Assembly (NCBI RefSeq): GCF_017744695.1
Contig: NZ_JAGIAS010000002.1
Span: forward strand, 682,001-746,000
Length of the DNA stretch: 64,000 bases
Direction of reading: 5' to 3'
Source: Dyadobacter sp.
GTDB lineage: Bacteria; Bacteroidota; Bacteroidia; Cytophagales; Spirosomataceae
The notes beneath the pieces were generated by a model that did not search any database, was not told where the DNA came from, and saw only the letters and a program-made list of their open reading frames with translations. Made by a program: the position numbers and the translations under genes. Positions 26,404-34,698 of the stretch are shown here, in pieces. Position 1 is the first letter of the stretch. Every line of letters begins with the position of its first letter.

Positions 26404-27507
26404 TCATTTGCTGCAACCCTTGCCGCTGACAATGATCTGTCCGTCGACGATCTCGTAGCTGGCCGACACAGTTTTGCAGAGAATGCTCAGTTTATCATAC
26501 ATGCTTTCGTCGGAGAAAGCCACCGTAATTTTGCAGGCCCAAAAACTGTCGGCGTCGAACTGGACAGGGATACCGTACGATTTTTCCATATCCCTCAATA
26601 TCACCGGCAGCGGTACTTCATCATATTTCAAAATGCTTTCAACAGCCCCGTTCGGCAGCTTTTCAGGGTTTTCGACAACCGTTTTGGAAAGCTGGTTGGC
26701 ACTCTTCTCAAAAACAGCCGCCTGATTGGCCGTGATAATGAGGCCCTTCACTTCCTTTTCCGAAGGCTTGTCTACATACACCGACACCTTCCCTGTTTGA
26801 ACCTGTACGGTAATATTCCGGTCGTTGTCGAATGCACTCACCACAAACCGGGTACCAAGCACTTTGGTTACGACCTTGCCCGTGTGCACCATGAATGTCT
26901 GTCCTTGTTTTTTTACCGAGAAAAGGGCTTCGCCGGTGAGGTACACCACGCGGGCACCGTCTTCGAACTCCGACGGATACCTCAGGCTGCTCTGCTGGCT
27001 TAACGTCACTTCCGATCCATCGGATAAAGTGATTTTCAGCGGGTTGTCGCTATCATTTCTGGTCGTCACAAGATTGGGCGGGCTGGTGTCGGTTGCCGAT
27101 ATCCGCGGTTCAGTCTCATTGTTTTGATAATAATACCAACCTATTCCCGCGCCCAGCACCAACACTGCTGCGGCAGCTACCAACCATCTTTTCCAGAAAA
27201 CACCGCCGCGGGTTTCCTCTTCGTCGTCTTCCGAAAAACCAATTTCCAGATGATCGTGCCTGCCGCTTACATTTTCGATAAACCGCTCAATTTCAGCCCG
27301 GATTTCCTTTTCGACCATCTGCTCTCCGGCTACATTCGCCGCGCGGATCAGGTGCTCGGCCTGCCGGAATGCTTCCCGCCGATCGGGATATTTGTCCGGA
27401 AAAGACAGCCAGAACATTTCCTGTGTGCTGCCCTGGCCCTGCACCCATTTCCGGAAGCTCTCGTCTTCCAGAAAATCTTCGATCGTATACGATTCGTAAG
27501 GCTTCAT
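26404..27507 (-). CDS. FecR family anti-sigma factor
   Basis: A 367-residue single-pass protein. The cytoplasmic N-terminal part (about 1-90) binds the sigma factor. One membrane segment is WLVAAAAVLVLGAGIGWYYY (about 105-125). The periplasmic FecR domain (about 150-250) shows ITLSDGSEVTLSQQSSLRYP and GEALFSVKKQGQTFMVHTG. The DUF4974 C-terminal domain (about 295-365, near VPLPVILRDMEKSYGI) is normal for Bacteroidota. It holds the ECF sigma factor inactive until the STN domain of the loaded transporter signals. It lies 52 bp after the sigma gene and 119 bp before susC. Confidence 0.93.
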   Translation of the reverse strand: MKPYESYTIEDFLEDESFRKWVQGQGSTQEMFWLSFPDKYPDRREAFRQAEHLIRAANVAGEQMVEKEIRAEIERFIENVSGRHDHLEIGFSEDDEEETRGGVFWKRWLVAAAAVLVLGAGIGWYYYQNNETEPRISATDTSPPNLVTTRNDSDNPLKITLSDGSEVTLSQQSSLRYPSEFEDGARVVYLTGEALFSVKKQGQTFMVHTGKVVTKVLGTRFVVSAFDNDRNITVQVQTGKVSVYVDKPSEKEVKGLIITANQAAVFEKSANQLSKTVVENPEKLPNGAVESILKYDEVPLPVILRDMEKSYGIPVQFDADSFWACKITVAFSDESMYDKLSILCKTVSASYEIVDGQIIVSGKGCSK

Positions 27508-27559
27508 TCCGGTTTTAGTTCTGTTACGTTATACACTATACGCTCATCGACGGGTGCCA

Positions 27560-28135
27560 CTAAGAACTCAGGTCGTAATGCTTCCGCAGACTTCCGAGCG
27601 ATTTTTGCAGGAGGTTGTAAACGGATTGCCGGCTCAGGTTCATCACCTCGGCGATCTGTTCGAAACTCAGGCTCTGGTAAAAGCGCAGGTAAATCAACTC
27701 CTTCTGTCTGCCGGAGAGGCTGTTGAGCACGCCTTCCAGCTTCCTTACCTGGTATATTTCGTGCTCTTCGTCGATCAGCCGGAGGTCGGAAGAAAACTCG
27801 ACGGAGAATGCATATTCATCCGACAGCATCGATTGGTGCGTGACGTGCTTTTTTGACAGTTCTCGTAAAATGCGCGTTTTGAGCGCCACGAGCAGGTACG
27901 AACGCACATTGGATACTACCCCGGCGGGCCCCGACGATTCCTGCGTCTTCCAGAGATTCACGAACATGTCCTGAATGCAATCCTTCACGAATTCGCGCTC
28001 GCCGTGCAGCCTCAGCCCCCAATGGAACAAGTCGGAATAGTAGCCCTGCATGATATTCGCCAGTGCGTACATGTCGCCCGACTGGTAGTCATTCCAAAGT
28101 TTCTGAGCTTCATCGGGAGTAATGCGTGGTCTCAT
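27560..28135 (-). CDS. ECF RNA polymerase sigma-70 factor
   Basis: A 191-residue sigma factor with region 2 (about 20-95; FVKDCIQDMFVNLWK for core binding and -10 melting) and region 4 (about 125-185; SLSGRQKELIYLRFYQSLSFEQIAEVMNLS with a helix-turn-helix). It is the first gene of the sigma/FecR/SusCD/aldarate cluster and should direct RNA polymerase to the susC promoter when released by FecR. The start is the first ATG of the frame. Its own promoter would lie in the AT-rich region at 28140-28290. Confidence 0.93.
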   Translation of the reverse strand: MRPRITPDEAQKLWNDYQSGDMYALANIMQGYYSDLFHWGLRLHGEREFVKDCIQDMFVNLWKTQESSGPAGVVSNVRSYLLVALKTRILRELSKKHVTHQSMLSDEYAFSVEFSSDLRLIDEEHEIYQVRKLEGVLNSLSGRQKELIYLRFYQSLSFEQIAEVMNLSRQSVYNLLQKSLGSLRKHYDLSS

Positions 28136-28288
28136 CTCGTGGTAGCTGTCACTTTTTCTAGATGAGACTCATTTTCAGGATATATACCCCACTATTTTCA
28201 TCTTTTTTATCAAAATAATACACAATGATTCCTGAAACGCTCCCCGTACCCTTACTCCTGCATGTTGACAAGCGACCATTATCTGTGT

Positions 28289-28303
28289 AAATTGTGAGTA
28301 GCT
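28289..28303 (+). repeat. Direct repeat AAATTGTGAGTAGCT, copy 1
   Basis: A 15-bp element, 23 bp before the HxlR start codon, recurs with one change (AAATTGTGAGTGGCT) at 28739-28753, about 90 bp before the second GNAT gene. It may be a shared regulator site. Confidence 0.45.
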
Positions 28304-28326
28304 CCTATATAAATGAGCCTAACACT

Positions 28327-28683
28327 ATGAGAAAACTGACCTCGACGAATTACTACAATCAGACGTTCCTGGAAGAGAAATGCACATTGAACGAACTGAT
28401 CAACCTGCTTAGCAAACGGTGGCTAACCGAAGTAATGTTCAGCATTGAGGAAGGCAACAACCGCTTTTCGACGCTGAAAGAAGACCTTAAACACATTAGC
28501 GACAACATCTTAGCCGATCGCCTGAAACTGCTTGAACAGCACAAGCTGATCATCCGGAACGACAATTTCCGCGAAGTACCGAGCCGTGTCGAATACACGC
28601 TGTCCGAAACCGGGTCCAAGCTTAGCGAGCTCCTCGACGGCCTCTGTCACTTCTCCGAAACCGAAATGGAATTCCCGGAATGA
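28327..28683 (+). CDS. HxlR family transcriptional regulator
   Basis: About 118 residues from the ATG at 28327; a GTG in frame at 28294 is the alternative. The winged helix-turn-helix shows ECT-like opening (KCTLNELINLLSKRWLTEVMFSIEEG), FSTLKEDLKHISDNILADRLKLLEQHKLI (recognition region) and VPSRVEYTLSETGSKLSELL (wing), the standard HxlR order. HxlR proteins are small dimeric regulators that often control a neighbouring gene. Here the candidates are its own promoter and the downstream GNAT-like gene, since a repeated 15-bp element precedes both. Confidence 0.88.
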   Translation: MRKLTSTNYYNQTFLEEKCTLNELINLLSKRWLTEVMFSIEEGNNRFSTLKEDLKHISDNILADRLKLLEQHKLIIRNDNFREVPSRVEYTLSETGSKLSELLDGLCHFSETEMEFPE

Positions 28684-28712
28684 CACAACGTCAATGACCG
28701 CCCGTCCGGTCC

Positions 28713-28726
28713 TTAACAATTGTTAA
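28713..28726. promoter_or_regulatory. 14-bp palindrome TTAACAATTGTTAA (operator candidate)
   Basis: A perfect inverted repeat between the HxlR gene and the second GNAT gene, 13 bp before copy 2 of the direct repeat. This size and symmetry fit a dimeric winged-helix regulator. Role inferred. Confidence 0.4.
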
Positions 28727-28738
28727 CAATCACTTCGG

Positions 28739-28753
28739 AAATTGTGAGTGGCT
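28739..28753 (+). repeat. Direct repeat AAATTGTGAGTGGCT, copy 2
   Basis: Differs from copy 1 at 28289-28303 by one base. It lies between the palindrome and the second GNAT gene. Confidence 0.45.
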
Positions 28754-28843
28754 ATGCGATAGCCCGAAAAACCATTTGATCATCCGGTAATGTTGCTTGC
28801 ACATCGGATTGGCAATGCCTTTACCTGCTGAATAAATTCGGCA

Positions 28844-29374
28844 ATGCATTCAAGCCAACCGCATCGCATTGCCTGCAATTCGCTCCATTTTACCGGCTCC
28901 GTTCAACATTCCCTCACTCGCGAGGAGTTTGGCACGAGTATTAATTGCGCCGAAAGTTCAAAACGCTCTCAAATCAGAGCCATCGACTGGCTGTTCGACT
29001 GGCATTCGGAATTATGTCGCAAGGACAGGCAAGTGCTCAAAATTGAGCTATTGCAAGAGCCTTCGACTATTCAGGGGTTGGTTAGCCTTGCCGACAAAGG
29101 CGACCATGTTTATATGCATTTAATCGAGAATGTGAGCTGGAATAAAGGGAAAAATAAGCTATATTGTGGTGTGGCGGGTAACCTGTTCGCAGCTGCATGC
29201 AAGCTGTCTTTTGACTTGAACTACGACGGGGTAGTTTCCTTTGTTCCTAAGACTCAACTCATTGAACATTACCAAAAAACGCTGGGAGCCAAGCTTTTCG
29301 GGCCAAACCGGATGTTTATTGATACCCGGGAAGCAATGATGCTGACAAAACACTATCTAAGACAAACAATTTAA
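28844..29374 (+). CDS. GNAT-like acetyltransferase, second copy of the module
   Basis: A 176-residue protein. From residue 46 on it aligns by eye with the protein at 11823-12299: WLFDWHSEL with FDWKTEA, HVYMHLIENVSW with IEIRLIANASEH, YCGVAGNLFAAACK with YERIAGSLIAFACS, and VPKTQLIEHYQKTLGAKL with RPKTKIIDHYRSEYGFKY. The GVAGNL segment is the likely acetyl-CoA loop. The first 24 residues do not look like the paralogue, so the start may be wrong or the 5' end altered. It is followed 12 bp later by a 48-residue charged peptide gene instead of the HTH partner. Function unknown; an effector of a toxin-antitoxin-like pair is one possibility. Confidence 0.6.
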   Translation: MHSSQPHRIACNSLHFTGSVQHSLTREEFGTSINCAESSKRSQIRAIDWLFDWHSELCRKDRQVLKIELLQEPSTIQGLVSLADKGDHVYMHLIENVSWNKGKNKLYCGVAGNLFAAACKLSFDLNYDGVVSFVPKTQLIEHYQKTLGAKLFGPNRMFIDTREAMMLTKHYLRQTI

Positions 29375-29386
29375 GCAATCTGAACA

Positions 29387-29533
29387 ATGATAGATTTCAC
29401 AAAAATGGACGAAAAGGAGCTTGTGCTGAGCGATAGAAAGCTGACTGACAGGGAAGAAAAAGAATTCAGCGCCTTCCTCAAATCACGAAAACTATCTGCT
29501 AAGAAAGGCGCTGCCACCAAAACAGTGCATTAA
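29387..29533 (+). CDS. 48-residue charged peptide, partner of the second GNAT-like protein
   Basis: ATG at 29387 to TAA at 29531-29533. The peptide (MIDFTKMDEKELVLSDR, then DREEKEFSAFLKSRKLS) is almost wholly helical-looking, acidic in the first half and basic at the C-terminus, with no membrane segment. The start lies 12 bp after the GNAT stop. The stop overlaps the stop codon of the convergent tcdA gene. Size and position fit an antitoxin-like or adaptor peptide; no family is recognised. Confidence 0.5.
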   Translation: MIDFTKMDEKELVLSDRKLTDREEKEFSAFLKSRKLSAKKGAATKTVH

Positions 29534-30264
29534 TAACTTACTCCTATCAAATCCCGAAGCACCACCGACGCGCAGGTTGCCCCGAATGTCGCCGGGAGGT
29601 ATGGCATCGTACCATATGCGGATTTCTTGTAGTTGCTGCCGTCGGTCAGGATGAGTGACTCGCGGATTTGTTCTTCGGTAGAGAATACGGCTTTGATACC
29701 TGTGTAAATCCCCGCTCTTTTAAGATTTTTCCTCACCTGCTGCGCGAATGGGCAGTTGTATGTCTTCGAAATATCGACCACTTTCAGTTGCGTCGGGTCC
29801 ATTTTACCGCCCGCGCCCATGGAGCTTACGATGCGTATGTTACGCTTGTACGCCTGTGTGAGGAAAGTCAGCTTGGGGGTGACGCTATCGATGGCGTCGA
29901 CAATGTAGTCGTATTGGGTTGCGTCGAGGATTTGTTCGACCGCATCGGGCGTGACGAAACTTTTCACCACGTGCAAAGTCAGTTCCGGATTGATCGCTTT
30001 GAGACGCTCGGCCATGATATCGGCTTTGCTTTGCCCATGATTGGTGGCCAATGCAGGCAATTGCCGGTTGCGGTTGGTCGGATCTACCACGTCGCCATCC
30101 ACGATGGTCATCGTCCCTACCCCGCCTCGGCATATGAATTCGGCGGCAAACGAACCTACTCCCCCCAAACCAATCACCAGTACATGCGCCTGACTGAGCT
30201 TTACCAGGTTTTCCCTTCCAATCAATAACTCCGTCCTGGAAAGCCAGGAAAATTCCTCCATCAT
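29530..30264 (-). CDS. tcdA: tRNA threonylcarbamoyladenosine dehydratase
   Basis: A 244-residue E1-like ATP-dependent enzyme (also called CsdL/YgdL) that converts N6-threonylcarbamoyladenosine in tRNA to the cyclic form. Motifs: RTELLIGRENLVKL at the start, VIGLGGVGSFAAE for nucleotide binding, TIVDGDVVDPTNRNRQLPA, VDAIDSVTPK and the C-terminal TFGATCASVVLRDL. The order and length match the family. Its ATG shares a base with the TatD-like gene stop (TAATG), so the two are translationally coupled. Confidence 0.92.
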   Translation of the reverse strand: MMEEFSWLSRTELLIGRENLVKLSQAHVLVIGLGGVGSFAAEFICRGGVGTMTIVDGDVVDPTNRNRQLPALATNHGQSKADIMAERLKAINPELTLHVVKSFVTPDAVEQILDATQYDYIVDAIDSVTPKLTFLTQAYKRNIRIVSSMGAGGKMDPTQLKVVDISKTYNCPFAQQVRKNLKRAGIYTGIKAVFSTEEQIRESLILTDGSNYKKSAYGTMPYLPATFGATCASVVLRDLIGVSY

Positions 30265-30908
30265 TATTTTTTAAATACTTTATCAAAATTCAATTCGAGC
30301 TGCAAAGCAATCTCTTTTTCGGGAATATTCCGCAGCAGTGAAGCGGTTTTGTAGATTTCGCGGATATCGGCACCGGTGTCGTCGGTTTCAAGAAACAATT
30401 GATCCGGCGGAACAGCCCTGAATGCCTCCAAAATGGCCGCATTCGGGTGCAGCAAAGCTTTTCCGAATGACAGGAAATGACCCGCCTCGATCACCGGCCG
30501 GATGACGGCCAGGCGGTTATTGATCCCGTGAAAAATGACCGGCACCCGGGCTTCCCTCAAAAATCCGAGACATTCCTGAAATGCCTTTACGCAATGGATC
30601 ACCAGCGGTTTCCGCAGCTCCCCGGCCAGTCCGATCTGCCGTTCGAATGCGCGGCATTGCATATCCCAATCTGTTGTAGCCAGCTTGTCGAGGCCGCATT
30701 CACCAACGGCAAGAACTTCCGGGCGGGCAGCATACACGCTCAATTGGTCGAAGTCATCGGAAAACGTTTCCCGACGAATGTACCAGGGATGAAGCCCGGC
30801 GCTTACGTACCGGCTACCGGCAGGCGTTCCGAACCCGCTATGCCTGTTTTCGATAGCAAGTACGTCCGGGTCGCGCGATGCGCTATGGGTATGGACATCC
30901 ACAAACAT
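30264..30908 (-). CDS. TatD family hydrolase
   Basis: About 214 residues from the ATG at 30908 (MFVDVHTHS); a TTG at 30929 would add seven residues without motif. TIM-barrel metal-dependent nuclease family: DVHTHS (HxH), AVGECGLDKL (glutamate ligand), PLVIHCVKA, VIFHGIN and LFLETDDTG (final aspartate). All typical metal positions are present although the protein is shorter than E. coli TatD (about 260), as in the small Bacteroidota branch. Likely a 3'-5' DNase or other phosphoesterase. It is coupled to tcdA. Confidence 0.85.
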   Translation of the reverse strand: MFVDVHTHSASRDPDVLAIENRHSGFGTPAGSRYVSAGLHPWYIRRETFSDDFDQLSVYAARPEVLAVGECGLDKLATTDWDMQCRAFERQIGLAGELRKPLVIHCVKAFQECLGFLREARVPVIFHGINNRLAVIRPVIEAGHFLSFGKALLHPNAAILEAFRAVPPDQLFLETDDTGADIREIYKTASLLRNIPEKEIALQLELNFDKVFKK

Positions 30909-30921
30909 CCGTGCGCAGGCG

Positions 30922-31326
30922 TCATTCAAACGGATTCACCGCATACATCAGGCTGCGGGCCGATATTTCATGGGAATCGATATGCGATTTGCCTTTATAG
31001 TTGCGTACCCTCAGGTTATCTTTTCCCTGATAAACAAAGGAAAGCGTAGCCACCGGCTGACCGATGTTAAACATTTTAGAGCCTTTCTCAGCATAGGCCT
31101 CAGCCAGTTCTCTTAGCAGACCGGCATCGGGAAATTCAAGGCATTTCAAGGTAAAACCGTCGATATCGCCATCCCAGTTCAGATACAGCAAATGGCGTTG
31201 TTCGGGAGCTATTTCAAAATAAAAATTGAACCGTCGCTGTCCGTCGAAAGCCTCTGAAAGTTGTAGTTCCTTGGATTCGGGGAAATAGGTCCTGATCTCT
31301 TCGCGTAAGTAATCGAGTGAATTCAT
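30922..31326 (-). CDS. Conserved-looking protein of unknown function
   Basis: About 134 residues from the ATG at 31326 (MNSLDYLREE); an open extension to 31395 is unlikely to be used. The protein has an early amphipathic helix, a beta-rich middle (FNFYFEIAPEQRHLLYLNWDG) and a helix LLRELAEAYAEKGS. No signal peptide or membrane segment. It precedes the TatD-like gene by 13 bp on the same strand, so it belongs to the tcdA operon. No function can be assigned. Confidence 0.65.
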   Translation of the reverse strand: MNSLDYLREEIRTYFPESKELQLSEAFDGQRRFNFYFEIAPEQRHLLYLNWDGDIDGFTLKCLEFPDAGLLRELAEAYAEKGSKMFNIGQPVATLSFVYQGKDNLRVRNYKGKSHIDSHEISARSLMYAVNPFE

Positions 31327-31398
31327 CTTGGTGCGTGGGTGGTGTCTTTCAATTCGTGTATAAACAAATATATCCAGCCAGCGGCAAAATTTCAAGGA

Positions 31399-32115
31399 TC
31401 AGCCCGGAAACAGTTTGATCACATGCTTAAACGTTTTACCAAGCGGCAATACCTTCCCGTTCAGCAGCCGGATCATATTGCCTTCAATATAATGTACGAA
31501 TTTTTTATTCAAGATGAAAGACTTGTGTATCCTGATAAACGCGTCCGCCGGCAGCTGCTCCTCGAAGCTGCCAAGGGTACGCTGCGTGAGCAGGAAATGA
31601 TCGCGGCCCCATACTTTCACATAATTCCCCAGGCTTTCAAGGTAATATACGTCGTCGAGCTGCATTTGAACCAGTTTCTTGTCGGATTTGATATAGAGCG
31701 GCTCCGGTTCATGCGGCGCGGCTGGCGGTGCGGGTGCAGGTACCGCCTGGCGGCGCAGGGTATGCTGCTCCAATGCGCGGTTGGCGGCTTTGAGAAACCG
31801 GTCGAAACGAAAAGGTTTCAACAGGTAATCCACCACTTCCAGTTCGAAACTTTCCAGCGCATGCTCCTCGTACGCGGAAGTGATGACGACCAAAGGCCGC
31901 TGATTGAGCGTGCGCAGAAAGTCGAGACCGCTGAGCTTCGGCATGCGGATGTCGAGGAAGATGAGGTCGACGGCATGATGGTTGAGAAATGCGAATGCCT
32001 CCGTAGCCAGGTAGCATTGCCCGGCTTTTTCGAGGAACGGGATGTCTTCGAGGTACCTCAGGATCACATCATGGGCCAACGGTTCGTCGTCGACAATCAG
32101 GCAGCGTAATTTCAT
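31399..32115 (-). CDS. LytTR family response regulator
   Basis: A 238-residue response regulator. Receiver domain at 1-120, with VDDEP acid pocket, phospho-acceptor aspartate in LIFLDIRMP, TSAYEEHAL and the lysine in YLLKPF. LytTR DNA-binding domain at about 140-238 (IKSDKKLVQMQLDDVYYLESLGNYVKV, and PADAFIRIHKSFILNKKFV). It overlaps the kinase gene by 4 bp, the usual coupling of this pair in Bacteroidota. The divergent ABC/M1-peptidase genes are the likely target. Confidence 0.93.
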   Translation of the reverse strand: MKLRCLIVDDEPLAHDVILRYLEDIPFLEKAGQCYLATEAFAFLNHHAVDLIFLDIRMPKLSGLDFLRTLNQRPLVVITSAYEEHALESFELEVVDYLLKPFRFDRFLKAANRALEQHTLRRQAVPAPAPPAAPHEPEPLYIKSDKKLVQMQLDDVYYLESLGNYVKVWGRDHFLLTQRTLGSFEEQLPADAFIRIHKSFILNKKFVHYIEGNMIRLLNGKVLPLGKTFKHVIKLFPG

Positions 32116-33605
32116 AGCAGGTCGATTTCCAGGCTGGCCCTAAATACGCCGTTGTCCGCAGCGGTGGTTATCCGGTGCCTTCCGGGGTAAAGTAATGCCA
32201 GCCGTCTTCGCAAATTAGTCAATCCGATGCCTGTTTGCACATTGGAAACCGGTTCGTATGAATTTTCGCAGTTAAAACGCACCGATTGGCAGTCCGCTTT
32301 TAAAATAATATGCAGGAATGCAGGACCTTCGGCATTCTCCACACCGTGTTTGAATGCATTCTCGACAAAAACAATCAGCAACAGCGGCGCAATCAGGATT
32401 GTGCCGTCGGCAATTTCCATGTCGAATTGCAGGTCCAGGCTTCTTTTCAATCGGATTTTCTGCAACTGGATGTAATCGTTCAGGTATTTCACCTCTTCTT
32501 CCACACGTACAAACGGCTCCCTGGCCTTATAAATCACATAACGCATCAGCTCCGAAAGCTGCAAAATACTTTCCGGGGTTTGTTCCGAGCGTTGCAGGCT
32601 CAGTGCGTAAAGGTTATTAAGGGTGTTGAAGAAGAAATGGGGGTTTAACTGTTGTTTCAAAAGATCGAGCTCGGCCAATGATTTCTCGTGCTGCAAGGCT
32701 GTAATGAGGCTGTTTTGCCTGGCCCATTGGATGGCCAGCAATACCGGAAGGCTTATCAGCAGCACCAGCATCGCTCCAAATGCATTTTCAGCCACAAACG
32801 GATTGGCGGAGAACACCCCGCCCAGTATTTTGCTAAAAGGCAAACCAGCCAACAGCTGCCCCCAAAACGGGTAAAAAACGCCGATCAGCGCACTTGAACA
32901 AAGGACATAATACAAAATGCCCCTTTCTTTCAAAATCACAGGGACAAGCCACCGGCTGTTGATGTAAAAGAAAAAATACCCCGCGAGGTACATAACCAAC
33001 AGTTGCAGGGAATAACTGATAAAAGTGGGAAAGCGCGCCGCAATTTTCAGGAAATGAATCTCAAAACCGATGAGCAGTTGCTTCCCCGAATGGTACAACG
33101 GGTTATCCAGGCTCGACACCGCCATGGCACCTAAAAGCAGCGCGAGCCCCGTGATGCTGATCAGCACCGCTTTTTCCAGGCTCAGCCTCCGTACCCATTT
33201 CACCTCGCGCAACCGGCCGATGTAATGGCTTTCCACCGCGAGCACGCATTCCAGCGCCGCAATGCAAAGCCCGCCGGTAAACACTACCGGCCAGATCAGC
33301 CGCCCCGGCCCCAGCAATGCCGCCGAAAGTGCCAGTAACAGCGGCAAATACCCCAGAAAACAACCCAGCCAGATACGACGGTTACGCCCCATAAAACGCC
33401 CCATGCCACTTCCCTCGCGCACCCACGTGACCACCAGCACAGGCGACCATAGCCCCAGCGAAGCCAGCAGTGACTGGAAATATGCCGCCCAGTAATCATC
33501 CCGCCCGATCGTAAACCCGATCGAAATCCAGCAGAACAGCCCCACATAAAGCCAGGTATCTTTCCTGCGGGCCAGTGCGCCCATTGCCTTTTCTATTACC
33601 AACAT
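32112..33605 (-). CDS. LytS-like sensor histidine kinase
   Basis: About 497 residues from the ATG at 33605 (MLVIEKAMG); the frame is open to 33767 but the first 54 codons look non-coding. Several membrane segments occupy the N-terminal two thirds. The His_kinase (PF06580) motif LKQQLNPHFFFNTLNNLYAL carries the phosphorylated histidine, and the HATPase lobe has FVENAFKHGVENAEG and GIGLTNLRRRL. It senses a membrane or lipid-related signal, unknown here, and phosphorylates the LytTR regulator encoded with 4-bp overlap. The pair is divergent from the ABC genes. Confidence 0.92.
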   Translation of the reverse strand: MLVIEKAMGALARRKDTWLYVGLFCWISIGFTIGRDDYWAAYFQSLLASLGLWSPVLVVTWVREGSGMGRFMGRNRRIWLGCFLGYLPLLLALSAALLGPGRLIWPVVFTGGLCIAALECVLAVESHYIGRLREVKWVRRLSLEKAVLISITGLALLLGAMAVSSLDNPLYHSGKQLLIGFEIHFLKIAARFPTFISYSLQLLVMYLAGYFFFYINSRWLVPVILKERGILYYVLCSSALIGVFYPFWGQLLAGLPFSKILGGVFSANPFVAENAFGAMLVLLISLPVLLAIQWARQNSLITALQHEKSLAELDLLKQQLNPHFFFNTLNNLYALSLQRSEQTPESILQLSELMRYVIYKAREPFVRVEEEVKYLNDYIQLQKIRLKRSLDLQFDMEIADGTILIAPLLLIVFVENAFKHGVENAEGPAFLHIILKADCQSVRFNCENSYEPVSNVQTGIGLTNLRRRLALLYPGRHRITTAADNGVFRASLEIDLL

Positions 33606-33780
33606 CCTGCAAATAAACCGCACCGCACGCTCGTCTTCAAAAATTAATGACGACCGGCGCGATTTTGGTGATATTGGTAAAACAGACGCAAAAACAGGCT
33701 GACAAACGCCTTCGTCACTGCTGCATTTACCTTGCTCACTATTAATTGAATACCCCGCCGACGGCATTCATCTTTGGAGC

Positions 33781-34698
33781 ATGAACTTCAAAAGCCATGT
33801 CATGCAAAGACTGAAAATCCAGGGACTTACCAAAACCTACCCCAACGGCATCCACGCCCTCGACCATGTGTCGCTCGAAATACCGAATGGAATGTTCGGG
33901 TTGCTTGGCCCCAATGGTGCGGGCAAGTCTACATTCATGCGCATCCTGGCCACGCTCGCCCGGGCCGACGGCGGGCTGGTGACTTTCGACGGGACGGATA
34001 TCCTCCGCGAGACCGATTGGTTAAGAAGCAGACTTGGTTACCTGCCGCAGGATTTCGGTGTATACCCCGGCGTTTCTGCCGAAAACCTGCTTGACCACCT
34101 GGCTGTATTAAAGGGCCTGATCTACAAGCCGGAACGCCGGGAACAAGTCGCAGCGCTGTTGCAGCGCACCAACCTCTATCAACATCGCAAGCAGGCCGTA
34201 AGCACTTTTTCGGGCGGAATGCGCCAGCGCTTCGGTATCGCACAGGCATTATTGGGCAACCCTCAACTCGTGATTGTCGATGAACCCACGGCGGGGCTGG
34301 ACCCGTCCGAACGCCACCGGTTTCACGATCTGCTGAGCGAAATCGGGGAGCATATCGTGGTCATTCTCTCTACGCACATCGTGGACGACGTGCACGACCT
34401 CTGCCCTCAAATGGCGGTACTGGCTGCCGGCCGCGTCGTGCTCGAAGGCAAGCCCGAAGTCCTGACGCATTCGCTAAGCGGCCGGCTCTGGCGCAAAACC
34501 GTCACACCGGCAGAACTTGCCGAACTGCAAAACGCTGTCGACGTGATCTCCACGCGCAGGGTTGCGGGGCGCATTCAGGTACACGTGCGCGCGGACGAGC
34601 GCCCGGGGGATGGCTTCGGGGCATTCGATCCGGGACTTGAAGATGTGTATTTTGCGACGCTCGCGGGCATGGATGGGAAGGAGGTGCGGCCATGCTAA
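33781..34698 (+). CDS. ABC transporter ATP-binding protein
   Basis: A 305-residue ATPase; the first ATG is at 33781 but the one at 33802 (MQRLKIQGLTK) fits the usual start. Walker A is GPNGAGKST, the Q-loop YLPQDFG, the signature FSGGMRQR, Walker B LVIVDEPTAGLD and the H-loop STHIV. The C-terminal extension of about 80 residues is normal for CcmA/ABC-2 exporter ATPases. It overlaps the next gene by 7 bp and provides energy for it. Confidence 0.94.
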   Translation: MNFKSHVMQRLKIQGLTKTYPNGIHALDHVSLEIPNGMFGLLGPNGAGKSTFMRILATLARADGGLVTFDGTDILRETDWLRSRLGYLPQDFGVYPGVSAENLLDHLAVLKGLIYKPERREQVAALLQRTNLYQHRKQAVSTFSGGMRQRFGIAQALLGNPQLVIVDEPTAGLDPSERHRFHDLLSEIGEHIVVILSTHIVDDVHDLCPQMAVLAAGRVVLEGKPEVLTHSLSGRLWRKTVTPAELAELQNAVDVISTRRVAGRIQVHVRADERPGDGFGAFDPGLEDVYFATLAGMDGKEVRPC

